Source: Paramarasmius palmivorus (lineage: Eukaryota > Basidiomycota > Agaricomycetes > Agaricales > Marasmiaceae). From it: a stretch of 64,000 nt of DNA. Position numbers and translations under genes: made by a program. The notes below the pieces were generated by a model. The model ran no database searches and was not told the origin of the DNA. It worked only from the letters and a program-made list of their open reading frames with translations. This document shows, in pieces, positions 1 through 11,795 of this stretch. Numbering within the stretch: the first letter of the stretch is position 1; the number at the start of each line of letters is the position of its first letter. The stretch lies in the NCBI GenBank assembly GCA_037176845.1, contig JAYKXP010000004.1, positions 248,001 to 312,000 of the forward strand, in the 5' to 3' direction.

Positions 1-908
1 AGTTTGACAAAAGGATGAGCGAATCGTTGTTGAGGGTTCCAGCTGGGACCTCCCCATAAACGGACACCTTGTTTATGCAGCGTGGCGACATAAGTTCCGA
101 GCGGTGACCATGCAACATATAGGAAGCCTCCCCAGCCCTTAAATGACTACCTCAGAACGACTAATAACGGAAAAAAGTTATAACGCATACCGGCTTGTGA
201 GCAAGTTCACACTGAGACGGCTTTCCATGCCAATGAATTTCCACTTCTTCTCCACGGTAAATAACGTACTGGTCACGACCTTGGGGATCTGCTAACCATG
301 CTCGGAGATGTTCCTGCGGAGAGAGTATTGACAATGTGACACTAAATCGTAATTTCCGAGACGTACTCTGGGAGTGTATTCTTCTTCTTCAGGTTCCACA
401 TAAGTCTCGTCCATATTTGTATACTTTTCGACATCAGTGAAGCGATCAACCTTGAATGTGTGCTTGGCGTCGAAAGGATGGTTGTTCATAGCTGCAAGGG
501 CTATATTGGCTTCTTCTGCATTACGAAAGTCCACAAACAAGTAGCTTTGACAATCGAGTTAGAATGCATGGTCAAGAACGACGAGAAAATAGCCAGCGCA
601 CCCTTTGCTCTTTCCTGTCGATTCATCCCAAGGCATGAATATGTCATCTGGCTTGATTGGAGCACCTTTGCGAGAAAACTCCTTGCAGATCTTTGCCAAA
701 AGCTTTTCGAGTTTTGATTTATCAATGATAGGGATTCCATCGACTACGAGCGTATTGTCAAAACTATCATCGTACTCGACGCGATACCTAAAGTGAAAAA
801 AAAGTCAGTTGATTGCAATATGTCCGAAAATGCGAATAAAACATACTTTGCTTCAATATCGGAGTAGTCGATGTCGTCGACGTTGTCTGCTGCGATAGGT
901 GCAGGCAT
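1..908 (-). CDS. PRT1: Eukaryotic translation initiation factor 3 subunit b (eIF3b/Prt1), N-terminal part, runs off the window
   Basis: This is the scaffold subunit of eIF3, which binds the 40S subunit and recruits mRNA and initiator tRNA in the cytosol. The start is the ATG at 908; the protein opens [12 protein letters not shown], acidic as in other eIF3b. About 245 residues are visible. Residues ~25-115 form an RRM, with the segment KGYLFVDF rejoined across an intron near 545-590. It is followed by the family's [14 protein letters not shown] and VEIHWHGK segments and the start of the beta-propeller ([17 protein letters not shown]). Short introns lie near 790-845, 545-590, 310-335 and 145-190. 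The gene is divergent from the MFS permease at 1279. The rest of the propeller and the C-terminus lie beyond base 1. The family assignment is firm; exact intron borders are by eye. Confidence 0.95.
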
Positions 909-1278
909 TTTGAATCTAGAGTGGGAGACAAAGCTTTGAAGACTAGTCAGACTCGCTGCCAGTAGAATTTTCGATCTGGATGTCACCACGTGCTCGGCCG
1001 TGATGAGCGCTTCTGAATCTCTTTGCCGCTTGCCTTTCGGGTTGTACCTCTCTCCCAAAGCTGGCAAAACCGACGATAAAACGCACGTTTCGTCTCCTCA
1101 GCTCAAATTATGAACTATTATTATCGATTTCACTGGCATCCACCGTCATGTTCCTTGCACCTCAAATCCCGAACAACTCATCTATCAAGTAAACGTACCT
1201 TCACGTGCGTCCTCTGCCCCATGGATAGCTGGCTATAAATAAAGTTCGTTGATATCTTGCTTCTCAGTGATAGCACCC
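909..1278. promoter_or_regulatory. Divergent promoter between eIF3b and the Git1-like permease
   Basis: No gene is seen in these 370 bases. On the permease side there is a TATA-like box (TATAAAT, 1234-1240), about 40 bp before the ATG. Two CACGTG boxes lie at 987-992 and 1202-1207; the second reads CACGTGCG. CACGTG is the core bound by Pho4-type bHLH factors in ascomycete yeasts. Assigning such a factor here is inference. Confidence 0.5.
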
Positions 1279-3755
1279 ATGGCTACTCTCAAGGCCCCTT
1301 CGAGCGCTGCTGACGTTCCAGAGCTTGCCAGCTCTGCAGCAAAACCTGGGTCGGGTTTGACCAGCAAACACGAGGAAGACAAGGCTGATCGAATCCCCAA
1401 CTCCAAGGAGAGGCTCAGTGCATATTTCACGATTCTTGCAGCGGCATTCGGTCTCATAAGTGATGGCTGTAAGTTCATGTCTATAACTGCTTACCGGAGC
1501 AACCCAGTTGACTAGCTGCCTAGATCAAAACAATCTAATGACGATGGCAAATGTTAATAGCAATTCTTCATTCGGCGAAACGAGGCCAATTCACTAACTC
1601 TGTGGACAGGTGGTTTTCAAGAGACTCTATCCATCTGATTACACTTCAGCTGTCTCTACAAGGGTGTCTAATGCACTCCTCGTTGGTCAGTGCAATGCGT
1701 CTCAGCCAACCGCGAAGGAGCCGAATAACTGATGGCCTTTCCCAGGTGCTGTCCTTGGTCAGGTCTTTGTTGGCCTCATTTGTGATCGCATTGGGAGGAA
1801 GGTAGCACTCGTCTCCACTACAGGGCTGATTGTTCTGGGTGCCACTTTGGCCACAGCAGCCAATGCTTCTACCCCGTCAGGACTCTTCTGGTTTTTGACC
1901 GTGGCTAGGTGAGCCTTATCTACAGGTGCGGATCTTACGCGGGTGTTGCTGATCAGCTTTCTCAGAGGTGTCACCGGCGTTGTACGTGTTTTGCCCCAGC
2001 AATATTGTTGAGCTAACTGGGCTCATACAGGGCGTTGGTGGCGAATACCCGGCTTCCTCGACTAGCGCATCAGAAGCTGCCAACGAGAAGATGCTCAAGA
2101 GCCGCGGCCCTGGTGAGGGCTTTCCTGCTACATAAGTTTTCTGTTTTACTGATGTGACGTTCTCGAGTTTTCATCATGGTAACTAATTTTGTATTGAGTG
2201 TGAGTTGACAGACCCTTAGTCAAGCTTCACATCAAGCTCATTCGACTAGTTTGGAGGACCGCTTGCTGTTTCCGTCTTCTTAATCGTACTGTCTGCCGCT
2301 GGCGAAGCCCACCTGCAGACCGTGTGGCGCGTTTGCTTTGGTATAGGCATCGTCCTACCGCTGACAGTTTTCTACTTCCGTCTTCGCATGCTGAGCTCCA
2401 AATTATATCGCAAAGGAGCAATCAAACGTAGGATCATTTATTATGATAGTATCTTGACTTAGATGACGTTGCAGGTCGTGTCCCTTACTGGCTGGCTGTA
2501 AAGCGTTATTGGCGAGCACTCATCGGGACATGTGGCGCATGGTAAGTTTCTATCGCCAAATTTCGTTTACCTTGCAATGGATCAACTGTTTGCGGTGCAG
2601 GTTTCTTTATGATTTTGTGGGTACATTCCACGCTGTTTGGGGCAGATGTTGAACTCACTGCCGTTCAGGTAACATTCCCAAACGGCGTATTTTCTGGAAC
2701 GATCATCTCCAGTGTGATTCATGACGGCGACATCAAGATGACGGCCTGCTGGCAGTTACTACTTGGCGCCATCGCATTGCCTGGAGTCTTCGTGTAGGTT
2801 CCCGTTCATGACACTCGTCACACTGAGTCTGGTGCAAATTGATGATGGCTGTCTCTCACAGTGGCGCAGCCCTTTGCAACGTGCTCGGGAGGCGAAACAC
2901 GGTGTGTCATTCTAATGTCTGATATTCCCGAATGACTTCTTACTTCAGCCAACGTACATAGATGATGCTGGGCTTCTCCGGCTATCTAGTTTTTGGTCAG
3001 TAATTGGAACGATTTCCAACATCCCACAAGTTGGCTTGATATTCTTTGAAAGGCTTAATTATCGGGTTGAGCTACGACAAGATTACGCACATCTTGCCCT
3101 TGTTCGTTGTCTTGTAAGTCGACTCCACCGCCTCTCCAGTAAATGGTAGACTCAGCATCCCGTCAGCTACGGTCTGATGCAGTCCTTTGGGAATCTCGGA
3201 CCGGGAGACATGCTTGGTCTTGTTAGCGCCGAGTGAGTTGCCTGTCGTTTCGATTGCTATCCAGAGCTGACAACTCGTGAGCGTAGATCCTATGCAACTC
3301 CAGTCAGGTAGAAAGCATTTTACATCCCTTCAGACGATCAGTGACTCATGAGGATCGCAGAGGTACTTTCTACGGGCTTTCCGCGGCTGTCGGGAAGACG
3401 GGCGCTGCGTTGGGCACACAGGCGTTTACTCCTATACAAAACAACCTGGGCAAACGGTCGGTCCGATTCTGTGGTGCTATCATTCACCGAGTCTCACCAA
3501 GGGTTTGGGCCTACATATAGATGGACGTTCATCATCGCCGCAATTTGTGGAGTGACAGGCATCTTGGTCACCTACTTCTTTGTACCTGACATGACTGGCG
3601 TTGATCTGGCTGACGAAGACCGCAAGTTCATGGAATATTTGTCGAGCAGTGGATGGCAAGGAGAGATAGGTGAGGACGACGATAAAGAGATACTGACCGC
3701 CGACAATCAAGCAATGGATGCGGAAGCGGATTCTGACATAGCAAGTACCAAGTAA
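1279..3755 (+). CDS. MFS permease, glycerophosphoinositol/phosphate (Git1-like) type
   Basis: A 12-TM major facilitator of the plasma membrane, predicted to import glycerophosphodiesters or phosphate by proton symport. The start is the ATG at 1279. The N-tail is ~45 residues, then TM1 ([19 protein letters not shown]), followed by [20 protein letters not shown], which is characteristic of the Git1-like group. The loop 2-3 MFS signature is [15 protein letters not shown], with [20 protein letters not shown] after it. Later segments include [16 protein letters not shown] and [20 protein letters not shown], ending with an acidic cytoplasmic tail ([10 protein letters not shown]...). The gene is split by about a dozen short introns, and all the motifs found are intact. 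Substrate is inferred from family resemblance only; a different organic phosphate is possible. It converges with SPB1, the two stop codons lying 79 bp apart. Confidence 0.85.
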
Positions 3756-3834
3756 ATGTAGCCTAAGCACAAAGGCTGGATATGATGGAATTGCTCGTAA
3801 AGAGAAGACATGCAAATGGACAGGGCCACGATAA

Positions 3835-6800
3835 CTATGCGCGCTTGCGTTTCTTGTTCGCCTTTTCTTTCCGTTTCTTGGCCCTGACCTACGAAGAGTC
3901 AACAAGAAATCCAAGGAGTCAATAGTCTGAGGACTAACTTCTTTTTTCATCCTTGAATCCACCATGGTATAACGCCCCTTGACGCCCTTGGGTCGTCCTT
4001 TGAGACCCTTATTGGGACCCTTAGCAACGACGAGCTTGACTTCCTTCTTTTTATGTCCGGAGGACATGCCCTTGCGCATCAGTTTCTCGATAGCCTGGGC
4101 CTTCTCCCTCTCCGACAAATCCGAGGTTGCGTTTACACCCTCGGCCTTCTTCATAGCCTTCTCGAGACGCTGAGCAGCCTTGTACTTCTTCCTAGCCTTG
4201 GCTTCTGCGACCTTCTTGATAGGTCTAGCGTCTAATGCTCTTTGTCTGGCACGTAGGGCAGCGATGGCTTCCTTCGTCACAGGGATGTTTGCCTTGTAAT
4301 GCTTCTCCTCGTCATCGAGGAACCACGACGGCAGTCCTTCCTTGGAGTTTAATGAGTTTCGATTGAATCCTTCGTTAATGAGCTGTGTCCGTGTCTTTTC
4401 TCGGTTCACAAGCTGCTGAGCTAATGTCATAGCTTCAGGTGTGGTGAGACCGTACTCTATGTGATGGTCAGTGCTTCGATATCGTACCATAACTGTCCCT
4501 GTACTCACTTCTTATTATCTCTTGCTTCTTTTCATCCTCGTTTTCGTTAGCTACGTCCCACATTTCGCCATCGTTATCGGGCTCCACTGGTACCACTTCA
4601 AAATCGTCCTCGTCCTACAGTGTAAAAGTTAGTACCATGATATAGTGAAAACAATTCCAAATATACCTCTTCAGCGTCAGAATCGAGTTCGGCCGCTGCC
4701 TCATCTTCATCCTCGTCCTCACCCGACACATCGTCATCTCCTTCCTCAGCCTCCTCGTCGTCGTCTTCAATCTCATTGAGATCACCAATACCTGAGAACA
4801 GATCCTGGCTAAACCAAACTTTGGATGCCTGGCTATTCGATGGCTTTGGGCCTTTCAAACCAGTGAGAAGACCTTGAGACTCTACGCGTCTCTTTTTAGT
4901 CGGTGGCTTCTCTTCTTCATCGTCCTCAAACTCGTCTTCACTGGAAGAATCATCCTCGACCTGATGCATCTTGTCATATCCGCCTTCCTCTTCGTCGCTC
5001 TCCTCATCAGAATCCTCCTTGTCTTCTTGAATGCCTCCCCACTCCTCAAGCTCCTTGTTCTTCTTTCGTTCCTCCTTCACTTTGAACTTGGCATCTCGTT
5101 CTCGTAACTGATTCTGGTATGCATCATAAAGCCCATCCAAGTCATCCTCCAACTCACGCGCCCTCCGTTCTCTCTCTTCATCAGAATCCAAAACCTCGTC
5201 CTCATCGTCCTCTGCGCCACCTTCTTCGTCCCCGCTCTCCTCCATGATATCTCCATCGTCTCCTATCAATTTTGACACTCCACCCTTCTTCTTCATACCC
5301 TTCTCAGCACCTTGTAGGTCAAAGAAGTCGTCCTGGCCAGAGGCCAATGCGGCATCTTGTTGCTCTAGACCGATATCAATAGGAGCCGTCATTTGGAGCT
5401 GCATACGCTGAATTGTCCGCTGCCGGATCTCATTCGCCCGTCGTCTTTCGCGTTTGCGTTTTGAAGCATTTTCAGCGTTGATGCGTTCAAGCTGGTGAAT
5501 GCTCGGGGTCAGCGAACAACATGTGTGTTTTTGGGGATTGCGTACCTCATCCTGAATCGCCTGTTCTTCGTCAACCTCTTCTGTGATTTCGACGGTTTCT
5601 GTGATCTCTTCGGTTTGTTTCGTTTTGTTGTCTAGACCTATCTGTGTAGTTGACAGTGTGAGGACTTGAGTGCGGAGGAATAGAGTGGCAAATTACTTCT
5701 TCTCGTAGTGCTAGCCGCCATCGGAGTAGAGACTTGAAGTCGCCCTTCCCGAGAACCTTGAGGTCCTCGCAGTTGGCTTTTACATCTCCGGTTGTGATAT
5801 CGAGCGTCAACCACCTGTTTCCCGGTTCAGCATAGTCTTAAAGCAGTAAAAAAAATCGACCTACTCCTTCTCTTCCTCGCTCTGGAACGCAATCTTATTA
5901 TACGTCCCCAGTAAAGCGACAGGATCCGATCCTTTAACAAAATCCGAAGCGGGTATCGATTTGAAAAGGGTATAATTTCCATCCTCGTATCCATCACGGT
6001 GTCGTCGCTTCTTGTCTGGCTGAAAAACGTTTGCTTGAGCGTTATGAGCTACTGTGGGGTTTTCTGGGTCGGCAGGTATTGAAGCAGCCAAGTCCTTGAA
6101 GACGTGCTTGGGATCTAGGAATTTAGGGTCGATGAATTTTGGAGCGAGAAACTCGCGGCAGACGACGAAGATTTCGGCGGAGACGTTACTGGTTTTGATG
6201 AGATCAGAAAAAAAGAATGAAAAAGCAAAGGGTGCTCACCGAGAAGAAGGGGGCTTCGTTGCTTCAACCTTCCCAAAGAGCTGGTTAAACACCCAAATGA
6301 GGTTATTGTAGTCTGCACTTCGGAAGACTTTGGTCACAAAGGTTCCACCCTTGACGAGGAATTCGACGGCAAGTTTTAAACTCATCAACACGAGCTCGGA
6401 TTGTCCGTAGGCATCTTGAACCCAAGCAGTACCAACGTTTGGTGCACCATCGTGTAGGACTACATCGGCTTTCCAATCTTTTAATTCGCCTCGTAAAAGA
6501 TTACGACAGTGGGTTGTGGTGATGTCGGCTGCAAAGGTGACGACTCGAGGGATGGGTTTTATTGGAACGAGATCGACACCTGTAAAAAGTTTTAGCTTGA
6601 GGTCGAGAGTGATTGTGTTGTGGACGCACCGACGATGACACTGTTCACTGGCATGTATTTGCTAGCGACCTGTAGCCAACCTCCAGGTGCCGCACAAAGA
6701 TCTATACAGCATCTCGCAGATTCCAGAAACGAGTATTTCTTGTTCAGTTGGATGAGCTTGAAGGCAGAACGTGCACGATAGCCTTGCTCTCTGTCGTAGA

Positions 6801-6903
6801 GATGGTGAATGGTAGCACATTTGAAAGATCAAGAGACATACTTTGCGAGCTTGTAATACTTGTCGAGACGACCCTTTCCTGTCTTTTTCTGAGTCTTCCC
6901 CAT
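3835..6903 (-). CDS. SPB1: 27S pre-rRNA 2'-O-ribose methyltransferase Spb1 (FtsJ family)
   Basis: A nucleolar AdoMet-dependent enzyme that methylates the ribose of a conserved guanosine in the large-subunit rRNA A-loop during 60S assembly. The N-terminus [20 protein letters not shown] is diagnostic. The FtsJ domain follows: [17 protein letters not shown], the AdoMet loop [24 protein letters not shown] and the conserved lysine in [11 protein letters not shown]. The middle region has the Spb1 DUF3381 segment ([10 protein letters not shown]) and long acidic stretches (4650-5340). The C-terminal Spb1 domain includes [31 protein letters not shown] and [14 protein letters not shown], and the protein ends in a Lys/Arg tail. 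It has several short introns and about 900 residues, which is normal for the family. It is divergent from the DUF423 gene, with 155 bp between the starts. Confidence 0.95.
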
Positions 6904-7058
6904 CGTGCAATACCCGAGATGGGTGAGAGTCTATAACGAGCTATGCAAAAATTTTGATGCAGCCAGATTTGGCTGAGGTGATGGACATTAGTAATGGCCT
7001 CGTAACTTGCTTCTTGACTGCCTTTGATGTCGCCCCTTGCACCTTATTCACCGCTTCT

Positions 7059-7606
7059 ATGGCGAACAGGAGCCGTTCTGGGTCCGTGTGTGAGATCAGA
7101 ATGTAGAGTTTACACTAACTTTACGCAGCTGCCATCGGAATGGTTACTGGGGCATTTGGAGGTTTGAATAGCTTTACCCAGACTCGAGTCTGTATCTCAT
7201 CTCATGTTTTCTAGCCCATGGCTTGAAGAATCGTCCCGGAATGACAGCTGATCGCATTCATTCTTGGGAGACTGCTGCACACTATGCTGTACGATTGACT
7301 ACATACTTTCTGTAGCGGAAGAAGCGAAAGCTAAAGTGACGGGTATAGATTTTCAATGGTCTAGGGCTGCTTGCAGTGTCCCTTCATCCTAGGTTTGCGG
7401 TTCATAGGTTTGCAGGACCTGCAATTGCTGCTGGGGCCATGGTGTTTTCTGGAAGCGTATTTGCACTTGTGCTGAACAGAGACCTGAAATTCCTGGGACC
7501 CATAACACCACTGGGAGGAATGGTTATGATATCTGGGTGAGCGGCATTACTGTGGCCACGGTGCAAGACTGATTGTATTGCAAGATACATTGCCCTTGCT
7601 TTGTAG
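7059..7606 (+). CDS. DUF423/TMEM256-like small membrane protein
   Basis: A small integral membrane protein of unknown biochemical role, related to bacterial YgdD and animal TMEM256. The spliced product is 115 residues: MANRSRSGSV, then the signature GMVTGAFGAHGLK, the middle motif WETAAHYAIFNGLGLLAV, and the closing LGPITPLGGMVMISGYIALAL. There are three or four TM helices. Exon 1 is only 31 nt. The frame needs the donor GTGAGA at 7090, not the GTGTGT two bases upstream; the other introns end just before GCCCATGGC, ATTTTCAATGG and the last 19-nt exon. In-frame ATGs exist upstream (6957, 6981), but this start gives the family's usual length. Confidence 0.88.
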
Positions 7607-7833
7607 CTAGTCCTAGAGTGGGTAGTACCATTTGGTAGATAGTTTGTTGAATAAAGCCCTTCGTGAGAAAAGCACGGTAACGTGATGCCATTATTTGTAA
7701 ACAAAGCCAAACTATTGGTACGTTGAGTGGTGGGCGTCGGATTCGCTGCTGTCATCATTACCATCATCATCACCTCGCAGGTCCCCCGTACCCAAGTCCC
7801 CAAGGTCCCCAAGTCACCCTTTGTCCTCTTTTC

Positions 7834-9594
7834 ATGGCCGAGGCAAAGCCTGCTCAATCTTCTCGTCCTCCTCTTGCTACTTCAATCTCTTTTCCAGTAT
7901 CTTCTTCATCTTCATCTACTTCATCTCTGCCTTTACCATTCAAGCGCAGTCTTACCACGACCACAGATCTTTTCCCAACTGCAGCATCATCTTTTCACCC
8001 AGTTCTTCCCCAGAAAACTAGGGTTGCACATTTTCCTCGCTCAAATCTACGCAATGAACATACTCCTTCATTCTCAGTTGGCATGGACCCCTCCAGAAAC
8101 GATCCCAATGTCATCTTCATTCACCCCCCGTTTACCACTTTTCCGGGCTCAGAAAATCACCCAGAAGGCCTAACCTTCAATCTTTTGGCTGAGAACCCTG
8201 AATGGTTTCTTGATTCCAACGACTTTATCAGCTACGAAGATCCGACTGTACCAAACCCAAACGCTATTGCCTATCCACCTTCCTTAGAACCACCGCGAGG
8301 CTGGTGTCCAGCGCGCAAGAAGGACCTCAAAGTTCGTGGCCCCGACGGTTGGCCTGAAGGCGAGGAACCCCGTCTCAGGTGCACTTTTTGTCGTCGCACA
8401 TATGCTGGCGTCAATGCGAAAAGTATGTGGAGGAGACACGTATTTGAAAAGCACAAAATCGCCATGGCGAATCGGCGTGAAGGCGCGAGCGAACGCCCAA
8501 GGGGTAGAGGGTCGAGCACAACTAGTAAGTGTAGAATTTGCCTGTACGCGACTATGACTCATCGAAACGCCACACATACAGAGGAGAACCGACAACCTCC
8601 GAAACACGATAGTATCGTCAACATTAGTGTCCTTCCCCAAAGCCTCCCTCGCGAAAGCTCACAAAGGTCGCGATATCGGTCCAGCGTTGAATCGTCAAAG
8701 AGTTGCGAGGACATTTCCGCTGACCAACAATCCGAATGCGATACCCCCATGGACACATCTCCGCCAGAAGAAGAATCCTCAGCGCCAGCTGGAGAAGAAA
8801 AGGCTTCGGCTTCTGTGCCTCCGTTGACGCCTCCATTGACACCTCATGTATCATCAGATTCCGTCACCGGTTCCGACGAGTCTCAGCTCGCGTCGCCTCC
8901 AGTCTCTCAAATTCCTCCATCACCTTATGACCCAACCGCCACCCCATCTTTCCGTCATTGCTCACCTCGTAATCCTTCAGAGCAACCTTGGTTGTTCCCT
9001 AGCCCAAGCCATCCCTTTTCACAAGCTCGCGACCTTTCCCTCAGCTTCCTCGGCAGGGATATGGACTCTAAATCATTAGACAGTCCTCTCTTAGCGTTCG
9101 GCAAGAAGAGCACTTCGCTCAAGAGGGGTTTCAGGTCACCGCTGACAACTCTTGAAACGCCGGAGAGCAACGTTAAAGCACGACGCGTCTTTCCACGATT
9201 CCAGCTCTCGTCAACTTTTGCCGACTCTCCCCTGAGCCGTAGTGTTGGCAGCGGGTTGCATAAGAAAACCCTGTCAGAGTTGTCCGATGATTGGCCATTG
9301 GTCGACACATCGCCTGTACCACTTGATCCGTTTGTGGCTCCACTGGACGATCCGATGCCAGCGATCTCTACTCCAGCAGAAAGCCCCATTGTCAGACGAG
9401 CTGCTGCTCTACAGGGTGATCCGGGGGTTGGTATAGGGCTTCTGGCACCATTCAATCTCCACAGAGGCTTGCCACATGCCCCTGAGGACACACCCATCTC
9501 TTCCGATATAGACGACGAAGCCGGTGCAGATGCGCTGGCGGAAGACCAATCTGAATCATCTAGTCCACTTCCCAAGAGAAGGAAAGTACACTGA
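7834..9594 (+). CDS. Basidiomycete zinc-finger protein with a single C2H2/BED-like finger, unknown function
   Basis: A protein of about 565-570 residues, probably nuclear. The start is the ATG at 7834 (MAEAKPAQSSRPPL); the frame is open upstream but lacks conserved features. After a Ser/Pro-rich N-terminus comes an acidic region (LLAENPEWFLDSNDF), then a Zn motif C-x2-C-x15-H-x4-H (RCTFCRRTY ... WRRHVFEKHK) in a basic context with GWCPARKKDLKVRGPDGWP before it. A short intron (about 8525-8580) follows the finger. The C-terminal half is Ser/Pro/Thr-rich and low complexity, ending in a possible nuclear localisation signal (PKRRKVH). I do not recognise the family beyond resemblance to agaricomycete-specific putative transcription factors; a DNA-binding role is inference. 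Confidence 0.75.
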   Translation: MAEAKPAQSSRPPLATSISFPVSSSSSSTSSLPLPFKRSLTTTTDLFPTAASSFHPVLPQKTRVAHFPRSNLRNEHTPSFSVGMDPSRNDPNVIFIHPPFTTFPGSENHPEGLTFNLLAENPEWFLDSNDFISYEDPTVPNPNAIAYPPSLEPPRGWCPARKKDLKVRGPDGWPEGEEPRLRCTFCRRTYAGVNAKSMWRRHVFEKHKIAMANRREGASERPRGRGSSTTSKCRICLYATMTHRNATHTEENRQPPKHDSIVNISVLPQSLPRESSQRSRYRSSVESSKSCEDISADQQSECDTPMDTSPPEEESSAPAGEEKASASVPPLTPPLTPHVSSDSVTGSDESQLASPPVSQIPPSPYDPTATPSFRHCSPRNPSEQPWLFPSPSHPFSQARDLSLSFLGRDMDSKSLDSPLLAFGKKSTSLKRGFRSPLTTLETPESNVKARRVFPRFQLSSTFADSPLSRSVGSGLHKKTLSELSDDWPLVDTSPVPLDPFVAPLDDPMPAISTPAESPIVRRAAALQGDPGVGIGLLAPFNLHRGLPHAPEDTPISSDIDDEAGADALAEDQSESSSPLPKRRKVH

Positions 9595-10329
9595 TTTCAC
9601 CATCTCTTACCACTTTTGTCTTTTGCTGTGTTGTCGTTGCTGCTATGTTTGTTCACTGTGTATTATTGGTCTCCCCAGTATTTTCTCATCCATCTATGAC
9701 TCGCATGCTTCTATTTGAACGGAAGCGGTGAGCGGTGCACTGTATCGAATGTCGTTGATCGTCTCCTGTCATCTTTTTTCCTCCTATCACAGTATCTATA
9801 GCTTGTACCTTTTTTTCTGTGTTCCAGTCCCACTCTATGCCCAGGTCTATTGATCATCGCTTCTCTTATTTTTTCTGTAATTTATATAGTCGCCGTAGCG
9901 TACTTGTGCGATTAAATGTTGAATGATGGACTGCCAGCTCAATGTTGAGATTTTTGACTTGTCAGACCACACAGCCATCAACGGCTTAGCTAAGCTTGAC
10001 CATACGAGGCCATTGAAGCTTGGTATTCTAACTATACGACCGTCAATACCTATTTCTCGCCCTTCCTCCTGGCCTAGCGTCTCCTCAGGTTAGCGTACGG
10101 GCACTGATAAAGGTGATTTACCAACTCTTGTTCTTATGTTTTGTTTACATGGTGCTGAAACCTGTGGTCATTCATACGTGTTAGATCCACCTTTGTTTCC
10201 TCCGTTTGAAGCTTGATACCTCACCACCTCGACTCATCTCCCACAATTCCCCCTTCTATTCAACTTGGAAGCTAGATTCCATCTTATACCTCGCACAACT
10301 TTGAGAGCAACGCTAGGGATTGTAATAGA
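9595..10329. other. Intergenic region, 3' UTR and Rac promoter
   Basis: No gene is supported in these 735 bases. The first ~300 bases are T/C-rich and consistent with the 3' UTR of the zinc-finger gene. The last ~70 are pyrimidine-rich (10200-10262), as is common just upstream of fungal transcription starts. No clear TATA box. Confidence 0.5.
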
Positions 10330-11250
<921 letters not shown>

Positions 11251-11795
11251 GCTTGCTCGATATGGGCTATAGGTGGAGTAATAATGCCTTTGCAGGGGAA
11301 GGCGGTTTGTATCGCAATATTATATCACGCCATTTATGTTTTCTGCTCAACTCTCATGATGACCTTGTTATGTGTTTACCACTTGATCAATTCTTTTCCC
11401 CCTTGCCTTTGAGCTCCCTACATACATACAGACGGATTTTGAAGAGAATATCACCTAGTTTTCTTTTACTTTTCTTTTTGATTCCTTCTCTGCTTCCCTG
11501 ATGAATAGTATTTTTGTGCTGTTGGGAACAAGAGGCTAAGGCTAGGTTGAGCCATTGGTCCCTGATGCATCAAGGAACGTGATGATAGCTGTAGAAACCA
11601 CATTGACACCGGTAAGCCGGCCAGTTCGGCGGCGTTTCGCGTGTGTAGTCGAGAGCGGGATCAATAAATCCCCTAGATCTTTTCATTTTCTTTTCATATT
11701 CGCAGTTTGGACCTCTTCGAATTCCATTCCGTTCTCTCTTCTCTTACCTTGGTCATTCCTTATTCTTTTGGCCAGCGGCACATGCTGGAGGATCA
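11251..11795. other. Intergenic region
   Basis: 545 bases with no supported gene. Open frames here lack conserved content. The stretch contains the 3' UTR of the Rac gene (T-rich around 11390-11500) and the upstream region of the next gene, with no clear TATA box. Confidence 0.45.

Noticed and set aside
7402..7857. 151-codon minus-strand frame
   Set aside because: It lies antisense to the DUF423 gene, whose protein motifs are clear on the other strand; no conserved content in this frame.
8955..9575. 206-codon minus-strand frame
   Set aside because: Antisense to the Ser/Pro-rich coding sequence of the zinc-finger protein; such frames are open because of base bias.
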